From Emticicia agri (GTDB lineage: Bacteria > Bacteroidota > Bacteroidia > Cytophagales > Spirosomataceae), in NCBI RefSeq assembly GCF_004168285.1, contig NZ_SEWF01000005.1, forward strand, positions 124,001-188,000: DNA of 64,000 bases, in the 5' to 3' direction. The position numbers and the translations under genes are program-made. Each line of letters starts with the position of its first letter. Positions within the stretch are counted from its first letter, which is position 1. This document shows positions 26,202 to 35,623 of this stretch, one piece after another. The notes under the pieces were generated by a model. The model saw only the letters and a list, made by a program, of their open reading frames with translations. It made no database searches and had not been told where the DNA came from.

Positions 26202-29038
26202 GTTCGTAATTTGGCTAATTCATTTTTTATAATTGGAAGGCTCTGATTTATATCAGCAAAAATATCTTTCCAGATGTTCAATAAATTTTCTTTATCCGGC
26301 GTAATCCTTACTTTTTCTTCAAAATCAAGCATTCTTTTTTCCAGTTCTGTCAATCCTACCATAGCCAGTGTAGGTTTCAGTTTATGAACTGCTTTTGCCA
26401 GATTCTCCCAGTCTTCATTAGTAATTGCCCCTTGCAAAGTACCAAAATCAGGTACCACCTCTGTAAGAAAGGTCTGGAACATATCAGCAGCATATTCTTT
26501 ATCATTGCCATACATTTCCGTCAGACAGGCACGGTTCAGTTCTATTTTTCCTCCTGTACTCGAAACCACTTCTTTAGCCGGAGCTTTTTTTGCATTCAGA
26601 TACTCCTGAATAGTTCCTAAAAGATGGTTCGGTGTAAACGGTTTTGATATAAAATCGTTCATTCCTACGGCCATTGCCCTGTTTTTTTGGTCAATCATGG
26701 CAGAGGCAGTCAAGGCTATTATAGGTGTTTTCTTATTCAGGTTTTCAGTATTTCTGATGTGGATAGTAGCTTCATAACCATCCATATTTGGCATCTGAAT
26801 ATCCATAAGAATAATATCAAATGTTTGTTGTTGAGCCAGTTCAACGGCTTTTTTGCCATCGGGTGCAATAATAAACGGTATATTCCACTTATTCAAAAGA
26901 TTACTTATATACTTCTGATTCATGGCATTATCTTCAGCCACTAATACCTGACTCACACTCAAATCATCAGCCGATGGTTCTTTTTTAATGGTACCATCTG
27001 CTACTCTCTGGAGTGGCAGCGTAAAAGTGAAAGTAGAACCTTGTCCTTCGTGGCTTTTTACTGAGATACTCCCCCCCTGCAATTCTATCAACTGCTTGGT
27101 AATAGTGAGCCCCAATCCGGTTCCTTTGTGTTTATTGCCATGGATGGTTACCTGCTCAAATTTTTGAAAAATCAGGTCTAATTTTTCTTCAGGAATACCA
27201 ATTCCCGTATCAGATACCTTAAACTCAAGTAAACAATTATCGCCTTCTTCTTTTTTGACTTTCACCATTATATCTATGGCACCTTCCTGTGTGAATTTTT
27301 CGGCATTGCCTACAATATTCAGCAGAATCTGGTTAAGCAATAAATCATCTCCTATATAATTACCCGAAATCTGCCCATCAATCATCAGGTCTAACGTAAT
27401 CGGGCGGTTTCCTAACTTAATTTTAAATATCTGTTGTGTTGTACGCAACAAACCAATTAAGTCGAAAGATTTTTTCTTTACTTCTATTTTGCCATCTTCT
27501 ATTTTGGCCATATCTAATAAGTTAGAGATAAGCCCATGAAGAAAATCGGCTGTTGTTTTTAATATATCAAGGTATTCTTTCTGTTGCTGGCTTGGGCGCG
27601 TATCAAACAACAGGTGGGTCATTCCGATAATAGCATTGAGCGGCGTTCGTATTTCATGACTCATATTGGCTAAAAACTGTTTCTCGGCCTGACTGGCTTC
27701 TTCTGCTACCTGCTTGGCTTTCTCCAGTTCCTGCTCTAATTCTTTACGCTGGGTAATATCGTAATGAATACCTATAGAACCTACTGTATTGCCATATTCG
27801 TCTATAATTGGCGTTCCGCTGATAATAGCCCAGAGAGGGTTCCCGTCTTTTCTGATGAGTTTCATCTCATAAGAACTTCCCTTACCGTGGCTTCTTTTTT
27901 CCTGTTCTGCTTCAAGCACACTTTCGTATTCTTTTGATATAAATAATTCGGGTGCAATTTTACCTACCAGTTCTTCTTCTGAATAGCCAATCATTTTGCA
28001 GAAACGGTCATAGGCACGTATAATTCTCTGGTCATTATCAACCTCCAGAAGGCCTAACTCCATATTATCCATAATACTACGGTATTTTTCTTCACTCTTA
28101 CGAATAGTTTCGGTAGATAAGTGTCTTTGTGTGATGTCGGCATATTCCCAGAGATTTCCCCTGTAAGCCCCCTCTAAAAAAATCGGAATGTAGTCTCGCT
28201 CCAATATTCTTCCGTCAGCAGTAGTCAGTTTTTCTTCCACTACTATTTCCTGATTATTCAGCAATTCAGTCATTCGTTGAACAAAACCCTCGGCATCTTC
28301 GAACGAATACATGACTTGTGCCAATGACTCTGTATAATTAGTACCTATCAAAGCTTCGGGGGTAGCAGCAATACCAAAAAAATCGCAGAATAATTGATTG
28401 ACCAGAATCACCTTTCGGTTTTCATCTTCAACCAGTACAGCTTTTTGCAGGTTAGTAATCAAAGCCGCCAAGCGGCCCTGAGTAGTTCGTAGCACATCTC
28501 CGGTGTTTTTCTTTTCAGTTATGTCACGAGCAACGGCAGACAGTTCGACAATTCTGTTGTCTTGTTTAAGAAGGTGTACGCTCTGGCCAATCCATACGGT
28601 TCTTTGGTCTTTAGCCAGCACAGGGAATTCAGTATATGTACTTCCCTGTTTTTCCTTCATCATGTTCCAGTAAAAATTCACGAGTGGTTCTCTATATTCA
28701 GGTAAAACTAATTCGGTAAAATGTTTTCCGATTATTTCTTTTTCATCATATCCCAATACTTGCTCAACTACCGGATTCACAAAAGTAAAATAGCCCTCAG
28801 GCGAGATTTTATAAATAATATCTCTTAAAGATTCAATTAATTGCTGATAACGGTTCTCGCTTTGCTGTAGTGCAGCATCTCCTTCTTCTATCTGGCGTTC
28901 AAAATTCGCATTTACTTTATGCAACTGTTCTTTTACCTGACTCAACTGCATAGTTTGTTCCTGCAGAAGAGCCTCAGCCTTCATACGAGCATCACGTTCT
29001 TGTTCAATCTGTTTCTTCAGAAGTTCTATTTCTTCCAT
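26198..29038 (-). CDS. Hybrid histidine kinase: coiled coil, three PAS, HisKA, HATPase, REC, Hpt
   Basis: 946 residues and no membrane segment, so it is a cytoplasmic sensor. Order: N-terminal coiled coil (1-60), PAS domains at about 60-175, 185-305 and 315-435 (first two and third each followed by a DIT(E/Q)(K/R) tail), HisKA with the phospho-His in MSHEIRTPLNAIIGM (about 465), ATPase domain (NIVGNAEKF, DTGIGIPEEKLD, GTGLGLTI), receiver (VAEDNAMN, ILMDIQMPNMDGYE) and a C-terminal Hpt (VHKLKPTLAMVGL). It can therefore run a His-Asp-His-Asp relay to the adjacent LytTR regulator. The signal is unknown; PAS domains often sense redox, oxygen or small ligands. Confidence 0.93.
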   Translation of the reverse strand: MEEIELLKKQIEQERDARMKAEALLQEQTMQLSQVKEQLHKVNANFERQIEEGDAALQQSENRYQQLIESLRDIIYKISPEGYFTFVNPVVEQVLGYDEKEIIGKHFTELVLPEYREPLVNFYWNMMKEKQGSTYTEFPVLAKDQRTVWIGQSVHLLKQDNRIVELSAVARDITEKKNTGDVLRTTQGRLAALITNLQKAVLVEDENRKVILVNQLFCDFFGIAATPEALIGTNYTESLAQVMYSFEDAEGFVQRMTELLNNQEIVVEEKLTTADGRILERDYIPIFLEGAYRGNLWEYADITQRHLSTETIRKSEEKYRSIMDNMELGLLEVDNDQRIIRAYDRFCKMIGYSEEELVGKIAPELFISKEYESVLEAEQEKRSHGKGSSYEMKLIRKDGNPLWAIISGTPIIDEYGNTVGSIGIHYDITQRKELEQELEKAKQVAEEASQAEKQFLANMSHEIRTPLNAIIGMTHLLFDTRPSQQQKEYLDILKTTADFLHGLISNLLDMAKIEDGKIEVKKKSFDLIGLLRTTQQIFKIKLGNRPITLDLMIDGQISGNYIGDDLLLNQILLNIVGNAEKFTQEGAIDIMVKVKKEEGDNCLLEFKVSDTGIGIPEEKLDLIFQKFEQVTIHGNKHKGTGLGLTITKQLIELQGGSISVKSHEGQGSTFTFTLPLQRVADGTIKKEPSADDLSVSQVLVAEDNAMNQKYISNLLNKWNIPFIIAPDGKKAVELAQQQTFDIILMDIQMPNMDGYEATIHIRNTENLNKKTPIIALTASAMIDQKNRAMAVGMNDFISKPFTPNHLLGTIQEYLNAKKAPAKEVVSSTGGKIELNRACLTEMYGNDKEYAADMFQTFLTEVVPDFGTLQGAITNEDWENLAKAVHKLKPTLAMVGLTELEKRMLDFEEKVRITPDKENLLNIWKDIFADINQSLPIIKNELAKLRT

Positions 29039-29691
29039 ATATTATTTTACAATCACAAAAAATGCGACCACAATCTATAAGACTCATACCCATCAGCCAA
29101 TCATGAAGAACAAGGTATTTGCTAAGGATTATAGACCCTAAATATTAATTGATTGGTAGCAGTTTTGAAAATATATTGAGAGCACTAAAATTATTATCAC
29201 ATAGATTTCTATTAGAATACTATACACTCCAAATCTATTCTAATACAGCAAAATTTGATTTAAAATCTACACAGTAAAATTGTCTCACTTCGCAAAATCT
29301 TTATTGGTACTCCTGAACTGAAAGATTGCAATAAGTATGCCTATTTTTTTAAAACTTGAAATATATTTATTATATGGGCTATTTGTCTGGATTTTTAATA
29401 AACTTTTAATTGTTGTATCAAAAGCTATACTTCAGAAATAAGGCGTAATTATAACTTTTCTACCCCCTGAAAGGTTTTGAACAGAGTTACTAAATACCTA
29501 TAAAACAATTCTTCAAACTCCCTTACTTTATCGCTTCTTACCTGAATCTTATCTATAAAAATTACTATTTCATAGCTAAGTCCAAAAATCAGACAAGCTT
29601 TTGTATATATCAATCTCGTTGTATAAAATGTAGATAATACAGATAGTCTTCTTACATTTATCACACTAAAACCAAATATATTCACATTCCT
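29039..29691. other. 650-bp divergent spacer between the kinase and susC, with an AT-rich inverted repeat
   Basis: No gene is convincing here; a 78-codon frame on the minus strand has no family features. The spacer holds a perfect 10-bp inverted repeat TATTAGAATA / TATTCTAATA (29210-29219 and 29236-29245, 16-base loop). The minus-strand -7-like box TAGATTTG (29237-29230) runs into its right arm, so the repeat could be an operator for the kinase operon. No good -33 is present, and no promoter match for susC was found. Confidence 0.4.
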
Positions 29692-32600
29692 ATGAAAAAA
29701 AAGCTACACAAACTGTGTTTTTTACTCTGCCTTTTGCTCTCCTTACACGTATCTGCACAGAATACAATCAGAGGAAAAGTTACATCTGCAGATGATGGCA
29801 CGGCAATTCCGGGTGTCAATGTTACAGCCAAAGGAAAAAATGTTGGAACTGTTACAGATGCTAATGGCGAATACAGCATCTCGGCAACTCAAGGCACTGA
29901 ACTGATATTCAGTTTTGTGGGGATGGAAACCCAAACCGTATTGGTGCAAAACCAGACTACTATCAATGTTGTAATGACCTCTTCAGCTTCGGCCTTAGGC
30001 GAAGTTGTAGTTACTGCCTTAGGGCAGACACAGGAAAAGCGTGCGATTGGCTATTCTATTCAGGCCATTAAAGCAGATGAAATCAAGAATTCGGGTAATC
30101 AGAATGTGGTTGGTGCTTTGCAAGGGAAAATCGCCGGAGCTGTTATTACCGGTTCGGGTGGTGCACCGGGTTCCGGTATCAACATTATTCTAAGAGGGGT
30201 TACCTCGTTGAGCGGGAATGCTGATAACCAGCCTTTATTTGTAATAGACGGCATTATTATCTCAAACTCAACCAGTGTGGGTAATCCATTACCAAGCGCA
30301 GGAAGTAACTCACCTGGTGCAGGAGAACAGTTTGCCAACACCAACCGTGCGGCTGATATTAACCCTGATGATATTGAAAGTATATCTATCTTAAAAGGCC
30401 CTTCGGCTACTGCACTTTATGGGTTACGTGCGTCAAACGGAGCTATTATTATTACTACTAAAAGAGGAAAATCAGGTAAACTCAACCTCTCAGTTTCTTC
30501 TTCAGTTAGTGCCGATGTATTAGGCAAATCACCCGATATACAAACTACGTTCCTGCAAGGTAGATTAGGCGAATTTATTCCGTTAGGCCCCGGTAGAACA
30601 CCCTATCAATCATTTGGTCCGGTTTTAGACCCACAGAATACTACTGATAAGATTTATGACAACTTCCGTGGATTTTACAGAACCGGGCTAACCAATAACA
30701 ACAATATTACATTGACCAAAGGGGGCGATAAAGGCAATATTTATTTGTCTTTAGGGCGTAGCTATCAAGCGGGTATTGTGCCTAATACAGACTTTGGCCG
30801 TACTTCTGCCAAAGTAGCCGGGCTCTATAATATTACTAAAAACTTCTCGGTTTCGGCCTCATTCAATTACATCAATTCAGGAGGTAAACGCCCACCTGCC
30901 GGAGATAAATCTATCTTTAGTGCCTTAGGGTACTGGCCTAATACTTATGATGTAAACGATTATCTGAATCCGGATGGAACACAGAAAAATATTCTTCCGG
31001 GTTTTACAGACAACCCTCGTTATCTGGTTGAAAAAAGTCCTCGCATTGATAAAGTAAACCGCTACATAGCCGATGTTACTTTAAATTATAAAATCACTGA
31101 CTGGTTATCGGCCAAATATCAGTTAACCTATGATACTTATCACGAGACACGTAGCCGCCAGGTGGATAGTACCTTTGACGTAGGGATACAGGTGAAAGGC
31201 TTCCTGGTGAATGAATTTCTGAATTACCGCGAGCTTAACTCAAACTTATATGTAACCGCAACAAAAGATTTCAGCGATAGCTGGAGTGGCTCATTAATGG
31301 TGGGAAATTCTTTAGTAAACAGCAAACGTCCTGATAGCTATTATATTCGTGGGGAAGGGTGGAAAACACCATTTACCAATGACCTCAGTTCATACCGGAA
31401 TCAGCAGACACGTTTTTATTCTCCGGCGCATTATCGCATAGCCAGTTTCTTTGCCGATGCCAAATTGAGTTATAAAGATATTTTATATCTGAATGCAACC
31501 GGACGTAACGATATTGTTTCTACCCTACCACAAGCCAATAACTCATTCTTTTATCCGTCATTCAGCGCAGGGTATATCTTCACCGAGCATTTTGCCAGTA
31601 ATAATACCTTGTCTTATGGTAAATTGCGGGCGTCGTGGGCACAGGTGGGTAAAGGTACTGACCCTTATGTATCGGGCAATTATTTTGACATTACTGATAA
31701 CTTCCCATTTGGTAATAATGTGCCGGGGTATTTCCGTAGGTCAACAACGGCTGACCCTAACCTGAAGCCTGAACGCACCACTTCTATAGAGTTAGGTACA
31801 GAACTACGTTTCTTCAAAAACCGCTTTATGATTGATGCTACTTATTTTACGATGGATAGCCGAGACCAGATTGTAAGGGCTCCGGTTTCAAACGTATCGG
31901 GTTATTCTTTCTATTATACCAATATTGGGTTGATTCGCAACAAAGGGGTAGAATTATTGGCTACGGCAAAAATTATCCAGAACAAGGATTTTAGCTGGGA
32001 TGCTTCCATCAACTGGTCGAAAATGTCGGGTAAAGTCATTGAAATGCCTGCCGAACTAAAAGAGATAGCCTATTATGACAACGTAGTAGGTAGTTTAAGA
32101 ATCCGTGAGGGCAGTAAAATAGGTGATTTATGGGGATATGATTACAGAAGAGCCCCAGACGGACAATTGATTATTGATGCGAATACAGGCTTCCCTATTA
32201 CCAGTACAACTTTGACCCAATACGGTAATGCTTTACCTGATTGGCTGGGAGGCTTGACCAATACCTTCAACTATAAAGGTTTAAGCCTATCGGCCTTGTT
32301 AGAATGGCGACACGGTGGCGATGCCATTGACTTGGGCGAAAGAAATGCGCTAAGAAGTGGTTCTATCAAACTAACCGAAAGACGATATGAAAGAGTAGTT
32401 TTTAATGGTGTAGTTGAGCAAAAAGGCACAGACGGAACCGTAAGCTATGTACCTAATACAAGAGAAGTGTTTTTAGATGATGCCCTGTACAACCCATCTA
32501 CCTCTACCCGTTTCAATAGCTGGTCGAAACTGAATATTCAGGATGCTTCTTGGGTGCGTCTTCGTACGGTAAGCCTTAACTACTCACTGCCTCAAAGCCT

Positions 32601-32793
32601 GATTGGTAAGTCAGTATTTAAAAATGGGGTGCGTTTCAGCTTTACCGGAACGAACTTATTCCTGAATACACCCTTCCGTGGATATGACCCGGAGGCATTA
32701 TCTTTTGGTTCAGGAACCAACATCATTGGTTTTGTAGGCAGAAACAACCCTGCTACCAAAAGCTTTATGTTTGGTGTATCAGCTAATTTCTAA
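29692..32793 (+). CDS. susC: SusC/RagA-type TonB-linked outer-membrane transporter
   Basis: 1033 residues. A signal peptide (1-23, ending HVSAQ) is followed by the CarboxypepD_reg-like domain (about 24-105, GKVTSADDGTAIPGVNVTAKGKN), a plug (about 110-260, with the family signature PLFVIDGIII and SILKGPSATALYGLRASNGAI) and a large barrel to the terminal Phe. There is no N-terminal STN domain, so it is not expected to signal to an anti-sigma factor. With the SusD-like lipoprotein behind it, it should import oligosaccharides across the outer membrane with TonB energy. The downstream enzymes point to uronate- and rhamnose-containing glycans. Confidence 0.93.
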   Translation: MKKKLHKLCFLLCLLLSLHVSAQNTIRGKVTSADDGTAIPGVNVTAKGKNVGTVTDANGEYSISATQGTELIFSFVGMETQTVLVQNQTTINVVMTSSASALGEVVVTALGQTQEKRAIGYSIQAIKADEIKNSGNQNVVGALQGKIAGAVITGSGGAPGSGINIILRGVTSLSGNADNQPLFVIDGIIISNSTSVGNPLPSAGSNSPGAGEQFANTNRAADINPDDIESISILKGPSATALYGLRASNGAIIITTKRGKSGKLNLSVSSSVSADVLGKSPDIQTTFLQGRLGEFIPLGPGRTPYQSFGPVLDPQNTTDKIYDNFRGFYRTGLTNNNNITLTKGGDKGNIYLSLGRSYQAGIVPNTDFGRTSAKVAGLYNITKNFSVSASFNYINSGGKRPPAGDKSIFSALGYWPNTYDVNDYLNPDGTQKNILPGFTDNPRYLVEKSPRIDKVNRYIADVTLNYKITDWLSAKYQLTYDTYHETRSRQVDSTFDVGIQVKGFLVNEFLNYRELNSNLYVTATKDFSDSWSGSLMVGNSLVNSKRPDSYYIRGEGWKTPFTNDLSSYRNQQTRFYSPAHYRIASFFADAKLSYKDILYLNATGRNDIVSTLPQANNSFFYPSFSAGYIFTEHFASNNTLSYGKLRASWAQVGKGTDPYVSGNYFDITDNFPFGNNVPGYFRRSTTADPNLKPERTTSIELGTELRFFKNRFMIDATYFTMDSRDQIVRAPVSNVSGYSFYYTNIGLIRNKGVELLATAKIIQNKDFSWDASINWSKMSGKVIEMPAELKEIAYYDNVVGSLRIREGSKIGDLWGYDYRRAPDGQLIIDANTGFPITSTTLTQYGNALPDWLGGLTNTFNYKGLSLSALLEWRHGGDAIDLGERNALRSGSIKLTERRYERVVFNGVVEQKGTDGTVSYVPNTREVFLDDALYNPSTSTRFNSWSKLNIQDASWVRLRTVSLNYSLPQSLIGKSVFKNGVRFSFTGTNLFLNTPFRGYDPEALSFGSGTNIIGFVGRNNPATKSFMFGVSANF

Positions 32794-32831
32794 TCGAATC
32801 CACTTGTAAAAACAATATTCCAATTATTGCA

Positions 32832-34265
32832 ATGAAAAAAGTACAATATATATACACACTTTTAGTGGCCGGGTTCGTGACCCTTTTATCGGGATGTCAG
32901 GATTTTCTGGACGTGAACGTTGACCCCACACTAAAATCTGATGCCACAGTACAGGAGCTTTTACCGACTGCGCAGTTTTATACCAGCGAAGCCAGTTATC
33001 AGCAAGCCTATTTTGCTGGTCAGTATGCACAACAATTAGGCAGTAACTTAGGCACGAATGGTACTGATGCTTATTATGAGGCCGAAAATGCCACCGGATG
33101 GTCAAACTTATACTTATATGTGATTCCGCAATTAAATCTGATTATTCAGAAAGGCACAACCGAAAACAATCCGGCTTATGTGGGTATTGCTAAAACCTTA
33201 TTGGCTTATAATCTGGGCATTGCTACTGCCAACTGGGAGAATGTACCTTATTCACAAGCCGACCAGAAAAACTTTTCTCCGGCCTACGATAGCCAGCAAA
33301 CCGTTTATACCACTATTCAGAAGTTGTTAGACGAAGGAATTACTGAACTGGCTAAAAACTCAGGTACAAAACCCGGTGCTGATGATATGATTTATGGTGG
33401 CGATTTGGCTAAATGGTCTCGTCTGGCTTACTCATTGAAAGCCCGATATGCCATGCACCAATCAGCTTTAAACCCCCAGACCGCCTCGCAGACAGCCTTA
33501 ACTGCTTTGCAGAATGCCATGACAAGTAACGCTGACGATTTCCAGTTACAATACAACTCCAAAAACCTGAGCCCCTGGTACAGCCGTGTAGCATTGGCTA
33601 ACAGCACAGGTAACCTGTCAATTACTTATGGCAGCACCTTTGTTGACTTGATGAATGGAAAGATACAAGGCATTGTTGACCCTCGCCTACCGATTGTTGT
33701 GAGCCTGAAAACCGGACAAACTACCTATGCAGGCGTGATTCCGGGTTCAGGAGCAGGTTCAACCGTTGACCTGACTACAAGAGCATGGCATTCAAACATC
33801 AATTCGCCGATTGTGATGATGAACTATGCCGAAGTAAAAGCCATAGAAGCCGAAGCAAGATTTCTGGCCAATGGTGGCTCTATCACCTCAACAGGTACTA
33901 CTACCGAAGCCTACAACGCTTATTTAGAAATTGCCAGAGCTAATATGCAAAAGCTGGGTGTAAGTGCTGAAAATATTAATACTTACTTATCGGCTCCTGT
34001 GGTTAATACAGGTGCTGCTAATCTCAGTTTATTACATATTATGCGTGAAAAATACAAAGCGATGTTTCTGATTGGCGATATATGGACCGATGTAAGAAAG
34101 TATAATTACCTTGATTTCCCGATGCCACTTAATACCAATCCTGATTTAAATGGTCAGCGTATTCAGCGCATGAAATACCCATCGTCAGAATTAACCAGAA
34201 ATGCCCAGAATGCAGAGTCCAATCTGAAACAGCCGGGCATAAAAATGTGGGTATTTACCAAATAA
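32832..34265 (+). CDS. susD: SusD/RagB-family glycan-binding lipoprotein
   Basis: 477 residues with a lipobox at L18-L-S-G-C22, so it is anchored at the outer-membrane surface. FLDVNVDPTLKSDATVQELLPTAQ, FAGQYAQQLGSN, MMNYAEVKAIEAEARFL and ILHIMREKYKAMFLIGDIWTDVRKY-like segments mark the SusD-like helical (TPR) scaffold, of the SusD_2 subtype. It forms the lid of the SusC channel and captures oligosaccharides. The gap to susC is 38 bases, so the two are co-transcribed. Ligand specificity cannot be read from sequence. Confidence 0.92.
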   Translation: MKKVQYIYTLLVAGFVTLLSGCQDFLDVNVDPTLKSDATVQELLPTAQFYTSEASYQQAYFAGQYAQQLGSNLGTNGTDAYYEAENATGWSNLYLYVIPQLNLIIQKGTTENNPAYVGIAKTLLAYNLGIATANWENVPYSQADQKNFSPAYDSQQTVYTTIQKLLDEGITELAKNSGTKPGADDMIYGGDLAKWSRLAYSLKARYAMHQSALNPQTASQTALTALQNAMTSNADDFQLQYNSKNLSPWYSRVALANSTGNLSITYGSTFVDLMNGKIQGIVDPRLPIVVSLKTGQTTYAGVIPGSGAGSTVDLTTRAWHSNINSPIVMMNYAEVKAIEAEARFLANGGSITSTGTTTEAYNAYLEIARANMQKLGVSAENINTYLSAPVVNTGAANLSLLHIMREKYKAMFLIGDIWTDVRKYNYLDFPMPLNTNPDLNGQRIQRMKYPSSELTRNAQNAESNLKQPGIKMWVFTK

Positions 34266-34322
34266 TCAGGCTTGTCAAAACAGGCATTAAAAATGAAATT
34301 ATCGATTTTAAATTCAAGAGAT

Positions 34323-34799
34323 ATGAAAAATATAAAAGGAATAGTATTCACCTTACTGGCTTTTTCGGCAGTCTTTATCACAGGGTGTTACGAAGAACCC
34401 AACTTACTTAGCGAAATAACTACCAGCAAAGGCAAAGTACCACAGATTTCAGTGGTCTGGATAGGTACAACCCGTACTACTACGGCTAATACATCGGTAG
34501 TAACCGGACTTACTACTGCGCCGGGTACTACTACTAATTTCAATATTGAATATACATCAGAAGTTCCTGTGAAAGAGTTCAGAGTTTATTGGGCACCTAC
34601 AGCATCCGGTACACAAACTTTAGTTACCAGTATTCCGGTGGGTACACAAAAATATGATGCTACACTCAGGAATTATGTATTAGCCGTACCGATTACAGCA
34701 CAGGAAACCTCTAAAACCTCACGTGTTTTCTTTGCTGAAATTGTTTCAGAAAACGGACTGGTTTCGGCTCAAAGGTCAGCAACCTTAACTACTAACTAA
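34323..34799 (+). CDS. Small lipoprotein of the SusCD operon
   Basis: 158 residues from the Met at 34323, chosen because it starts a clean lipoprotein signal ending in I19-T-G-C22; a longer frame from 34272 adds a non-signal leader. The mature part is rich in Thr, Ser and Val (VVTGLTTAPGTTTNFNIEYTSEVP) and looks like one beta-sandwich domain. No family is recognised. As the third gene after susC and susD, before a terminator, it may be a surface glycan-binding accessory protein comparable in position to SusE-type proteins. Confidence 0.75.
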   Translation: MKNIKGIVFTLLAFSAVFITGCYEEPNLLSEITTSKGKVPQISVVWIGTTRTTTANTSVVTGLTTAPGTTTNFNIEYTSEVPVKEFRVYWAPTASGTQTLVTSIPVGTQKYDATLRNYVLAVPITAQETSKTSRVFFAEIVSENGLVSAQRSATLTTN

Positions 34800-34833
34800 T
34801 ATAGATCCGGATATTAAACTATAATTATTCTCC

Positions 34834-34870
34834 AAAAATCCTGATAGCTACCAGACTGTCAGGATTTTTT
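34834..34870 (+). terminator. Rho-independent terminator of the susCD unit
   Basis: AAAAATCCTGA (34834-34844) pairs with TCAGGATTTTT (34859-34869), with a 14-base loop and T6 at the end. It lies 35 bases after the lipoprotein stop, separating susC-susD-lipoprotein from the kdgF operon. Confidence 0.85.
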
Positions 34871-34956
34871 ATGGACAAATAATAGAGATTAAGGTATTCT
34901 GTATGGTTTTTAACAGATTTCTTAGATATTTACAATTCAATTAAACCTAAGTGCAA

Positions 34957-34990
34957 TTTTGGCAACGTTCCCGATAACGTTTGCATAAAA
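34957..34990. promoter_or_regulatory. LacI-type operator-like element, copy 2
   Basis: GGCAACGTTCCCGATAACG starts at 34961 and continues with TTTGCATAAA, preceded by TTTT (34957-34960). Two AACGTT hexamers are 12 bases apart and the ends (GCAA / TTTGC) are complementary. It matches copy 1 at 5444-5476 over about 33 bases with only two core changes (T/C and A/T). It is the only such element upstream of the kdgF-to-uxaC enzyme genes. Confidence 0.7.
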
Positions 34991-35057
34991 ATATCAATCA
35001 GGATTAAATATTTTCCTTAGAAATAATAGGTACTTTTACTTTACTGTAGAAGTATAA

Positions 35058-35216
35058 GAAACTGTATAACTTAATCTCTTTAAATCAAAATGAATTATTT
35101 TTTGCAAAGACAAGGCGCTAAAACCGCAGCTTAGCAGAGCTAAGTGAGGATTTTTGCAACGCAGTATTTGCGAAAAAGAATCATTTTGAACAAATAGGAT
35201 TAAGTTATACAGTTTC
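35058..35216. repeat. 159-bp near-perfect palindromic element (MITE-like)
   Basis: The outer 19 bases, GAAACTGTATAACTTAATC (35058-35076), are exactly complementary to 35198-35216. Inside, the arms remain largely complementary (TCAAAATGA / TCATTTTGA; GCAAA / TTTGC) and meet at CTTAGC-AGA-GCTAAG (35130-35144). The centre of the outer arms and of the inner stem both fall at 35137, so the whole element is one symmetric palindrome able to form a long hairpin. It contains no real gene. It sits between the operator at 34957 and kdgF, ending 33 bases before the kdgF start, and looks like an inserted non-autonomous element. The 450-base gap holds, besides this, only the terminator and operator. Confidence 0.85.
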
Positions 35217-35249
35217 AATATTCAATCAACTATCTATTAAGCACAAACC

Positions 35250-35609
35250 TTGAACTCTTTCGTACATACGGTCTTTGAAAAAACATTAGTAGCCGACAAT
35301 GAGCTACCCTGGGAAGTAGTCAATGATAAAATCAGGCGAAAAATCATGTCTTATTCTAAAGACCTGATGCTGGTAAAAGTCGCTTTTGAAAAAGGCGGTA
35401 TTGGCACTATTCACAAGCATCCACATCTGCAAATCAGCTATATTGCCAGCGGTGTTTTTGAAATCACTATTAATGATGAAACCAAAACCCTGAAAGAAGG
35501 CGATGTATATTTTGTACCATCTGATGTTTTGCACGGGGCAGTTTGTATAGAAGATGGTGTGCTGATTGATGTCTTTAACCCCATGCGAGAAGATTTTATT
35601 TATACTTAA
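35250..35609 (+). CDS. kdgF: KdgF-type cupin, linearises unsaturated uronates (TTG start)
   Basis: 119 residues, one cupin fold. The metal-binding residues appear as HKHPHLQ and a later His in VPSDVLHGAVC, in the arrangement of KdgF (pectin degradation protein), which converts 4,5-unsaturated galacturonate or guluronate to 5-keto-4-deoxyuronate. The start at 35250 is a TTG: an in-frame stop at 35238 rules out any earlier start and the first in-frame ATG (35346) would delete the conserved N-terminus. The product feeds KduI and KduD at 5.6-7.3 kb. A palindromic element ends 33 bases upstream. Confidence 0.85.
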   Translation: MNSFVHTVFEKTLVADNELPWEVVNDKIRRKIMSYSKDLMLVKVAFEKGGIGTIHKHPHLQISYIASGVFEITINDETKTLKEGDVYFVPSDVLHGAVCIEDGVLIDVFNPMREDFIYT

Positions 35610-35623
35610 CTCTATTCACTCCT

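Noticed and set aside
29449-29685. 78-codon minus-strand frame upstream of susC
   Set aside because: No signal or family resemblance; it lies in the susC promoter region and is probably chance in AT-rich DNA.
26198-32793. Hybrid kinase as a classical hybrid two-component (HTCS) regulator of the adjacent SusC/D genes
   Set aside because: HTCS proteins carry a periplasmic propeller sensor and an AraC output domain. This kinase is cytoplasmic with PAS sensors and a separate LytTR regulator, and is divergent from susC.
35036-35218. 60-codon minus-strand frame
   Set aside because: It lies entirely over the palindromic element, whose symmetry creates open frames by chance.
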